A DNA stretch of 7,107 nt from positions 1-7,107 of the forward strand of contig JAEUHU010000008.1 in NCBI GenBank assembly GCA_016793305.1, written 5' to 3'. The notes beneath the pieces were generated by a model that made no database searches, was not told the origin of the DNA, and worked only from the letters and a program-made list of their open reading frames with translations. Of the stretch, positions 6,117 through 7,107 are shown one piece after another. The stretch is from Planctomycetota bacterium (GTDB taxonomy: Bacteria; Planctomycetota; UBA1135; UBA2386). A program made the position numbers and the translations under genes. Positions within the stretch are counted from its first letter, which is position 1, and the number at the start of each line of letters is the position of its first letter.

Positions 6117-6271
6117 GCCATGAAGATGCCCGGGATGGTCTTCCGGGGGTGCCGGCCGTCGAGAATCGTGCCGCGGTGCACTGGAGGGAGCCTTCGCGGG
6201 CACTCGCGGGCTCTCGTGCCGCCGCTGCACGTGTTGACTGGCGCCGCGGCAACCTCGACGCTGCGCCCGCC
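6117..6271. promoter_or_regulatory. Divergent intergenic region between sigma factor and PLP beta-synthase
   Basis: This 155-bp gap separates two divergent starts and should carry both promoters. For the sigma gene no clear housekeeping or ECF-type (AAC-motif -35) promoter is visible. A 5-bp hairpin, CCCGG/CCGGG with a 9-nt loop (6129-6147), would lie in the sigma mRNA leader just before its start. The plus-strand promoter candidate is listed separately. Confidence 0.4.
6234..6262 (+). promoter_or_regulatory. Candidate sigma-70-type promoter for the PLP beta-synthase gene
   Basis: TTGACT (6234-6239) matches 5 of 6 bases of the -35 consensus. A 17-nt spacer leads to GACGCT (6257-6262), which keeps only the A at position 2 and the T at position 6 of the -10 hexamer. 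The -10 ends 9 nt before the ATG, so the transcript would be leaderless or nearly so, in agreement with the absence of a Shine-Dalgarno. Inference from motif and spacing. Confidence 0.4.
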
Positions 6272-7009
6272 ATGCGCGAGCGCTTCCCGGACCTCACCGA
6301 CCGCATCGGCAACACGCCCCTGGTGCGGCTGCAGCGGCTCGCCATCGACGCGCCCGTACCGGTACTGGTGAAGTGCGAGCACCTGAATCCCGGCGGCAGC
6401 GTCAAGGACCGCCTCGCCAAGGCGATCGTCGCCGATGCGGAAGCGCGCGGTGTACTGGGCGGCCGCGGCAGCCACACGATCGTCGAAGCGACCGCCGGCA
6501 ACACCGGCATCGGCCTCGCCATCGTCAGCGCCGCGCGCGGCTACCGCCTCGTCTGCGTGATGCCGGCGAAGATGTCGAGCGACAAGCGCACGGCGCTGCG
6601 CCTGCTCGGCGCCGAGGTGCACATCGCACCCGACGTACCACTCGACGATCCCGCCAACTTCCAGAACGTGGCGAGGCGCCTCGCGACGGAGCACGGCTGG
6701 TTCCTCGCCGACCAGTTCCAGAGCCCGGCCAACATCCGCGTGCACGAGACCGAGACCACCGCCGAACTGCTGGCCCAGACCGATGGCTGCATCGGCGCGT
6801 TCGTCGCCGGGGCCGGCACCGGCGGCACCATCACCGGCGTCGGGCGCCGGCTGAAGCGTGAGCTGCCGGGCGTGCGCATCGTGCTCGCCGATCCGGTCGG
6901 TTCGGGTCTCGCCGACTGGGTCGCGACCGGCGTGGTCGGGCCGTCGACTGCCTACGGCGTCGAAGGATCGGTGCAGGCCGGCCGCCGGCCAATCTCGATC
7001 GCGCCGTGA
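6272..7009 (+). CDS. Cysteine synthase / cystathionine beta-synthase-type PLP enzyme, frameshifted
   Basis: Fold-type II PLP enzymes of this family replace the beta substituent of an activated serine with a thiol, giving cysteine or cystathionine. ATG 6272 opens a frame with 'DRIGNTPLVRL' (10-20), 'EHLNPGGSVKDR' (36-47, K45 the Schiff-base lysine), 'EATAGNTGIGLA' (72-83, substrate loop), 'LLGAEVHIAP', 'DQFQSPANIRVHETETTAEL' (147-166) and 'GAGTGGTITGVGR' (180-192, phosphate loop). 'DPVGS' (207-211) leans toward the CBS-like branch. Homology runs cleanly to 'YGVEG' (228-232), then the frame drifts into an unrelated tail and stops at 7009 after 245 residues. The expected continuation is in the -1 frame, listed separately, so the last 13 residues are not genuine family sequence. 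CysK, CysM, CBS or O-phosphoserine specificity cannot be told apart by eye. No ribosome site is visible before the ATG. Confidence 0.85.
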   Translation: MRERFPDLTDRIGNTPLVRLQRLAIDAPVPVLVKCEHLNPGGSVKDRLAKAIVADAEARGVLGGRGSHTIVEATAGNTGIGLAIVSAARGYRLVCVMPAKMSSDKRTALRLLGAEVHIAPDVPLDDPANFQNVARRLATEHGWFLADQFQSPANIRVHETETTAELLAQTDGCIGAFVAGAGTGGTITGVGRRLKRELPGVRIVLADPVGSGLADWVATGVVGPSTAYGVEGSVQAGRRPISIAP

Positions 7010-7107
7010 TCGACGCCGTGGAACGGATCGACGACGCCGAGAGCTACACGATCGCGAAGCGCCTGATCGCCGAAGAGGGTCTGTTGGTCGGTGGTTCGGC
7101 CGGCACC
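6967..7107 (+). pseudogene. Frame-shifted continuation of the PLP beta-synthase (3' end off window)
   Basis: Starting at ATC (6967-6969), one base back from the upstream frame, the sequence reads 'IGAGRPPANLDRAVIDAV' and then 'DDAESYTIAKRLIAEEGLL' and 'VGGSAGT' to the window edge. This is exactly what should follow 'VEG' in this family: the EGIG motif, the 'LDRxVID' block and the 'EEGxxVGGSSGT' block. Reading GAAGGAATCGGT in place of the present GAAGGATCGGT restores a single continuous protein, so one A is missing at about 6967. There is no other stop and the downstream codons look well kept, so this is either a sequencing/assembly error or a very recent inactivating mutation. The type 'pseudogene' is provisional. 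Confidence 0.8.

Noticed and set aside
6117..6230. Longer sigma factor starting at ATG 6230
   Set aside because: The extra 38 residues are P/R/H-rich and unlike sigma-2; the GTG at 6116 gives normal ECF length.
5948..6271. Upstream extension of the PLP enzyme frame to 5948
   Set aside because: It overlaps the divergent sigma gene and is arginine-rich shadow; family homology starts just after ATG 6272.
1000..6340. Repeated CTGCAGCGGCTCG near 1000 and 6330
   Set aside because: It encodes Leu-Gln-Arg-Leu in two unrelated genes with the preferred codons; no extended repeat around it.
4162..6522. A 786-residue version of the LRR protein extending through the sigma gene
   Set aside because: The extension overlaps the whole sigma factor and part of the PLP gene in wrong frames; the internal ATG with GGGAGGA and the ATGA overlap is far better supported.
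6960..6975. Programmed -1 ribosomal frameshift in the PLP enzyme
   Set aside because: No X XXY YYZ slippery heptamer is present at the junction and this enzyme family is not known to use recoding; a missing A explains the sequence exactly.

Overview
This is a GC-rich bacterial window with tightly packed genes, many GTG starts and long spurious antisense ORFs, the usual by-product of high GC at third codon positions. The best taxonomic clue is the pairing of an ECF sigma factor with a one-pass membrane protein carrying leucine-rich repeats that end in an 'ALPxCxI'-like motif, a style common in Planctomycetota. I favour a planctomycete, most likely an environmental or metagenome-derived contig, but sequence reading alone cannot fix the phylum.

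Layout, left to right. (1) The N-terminal part of a RidA/YjgF-family protein on the minus strand, cut by the left edge. (2) An 89-bp divergent gap. (3) A plus-strand operon of three genes: a HEXXH zinc-metallopeptidase-like protein, a D-Ala-D-Ala-ligase-like ATP-grasp enzyme joined to it by an ATGA overlap, and a small DUF1801-family protein 5 nt further on. (4) Only 3 nt separate this operon's last stop from the stop of a convergent minus-strand dinB (DNA polymerase IV). (5) Upstream of dinB on the same strand, after a 115-bp gap, is a membrane-anchored leucine-rich-repeat protein, translationally coupled by another ATGA overlap to the ECF sigma factor that precedes it. (6) A 155-bp divergent gap leads to a plus-strand PLP-dependent cysteine synthase / cystathionine beta-synthase-type gene that runs off the right edge and contains a single-base frameshift near position 6967.

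Two functional units stand out. The metallopeptidase and ATP-grasp ligase form a make-and-break amide-bond pair of unknown substrate. The sigma factor and LRR membrane protein look like a signalling pair in which an atypical anti-sigma-like protein with an extracytoplasmic repeat domain may control the sigma factor. RidA (detoxification of reactive enamines/imines, often made by PLP enzymes), dinB and the beta-synthase are ordinary housekeeping or accessory functions. I see no tRNA, rRNA, CRISPR array, insertion sequence or att site.
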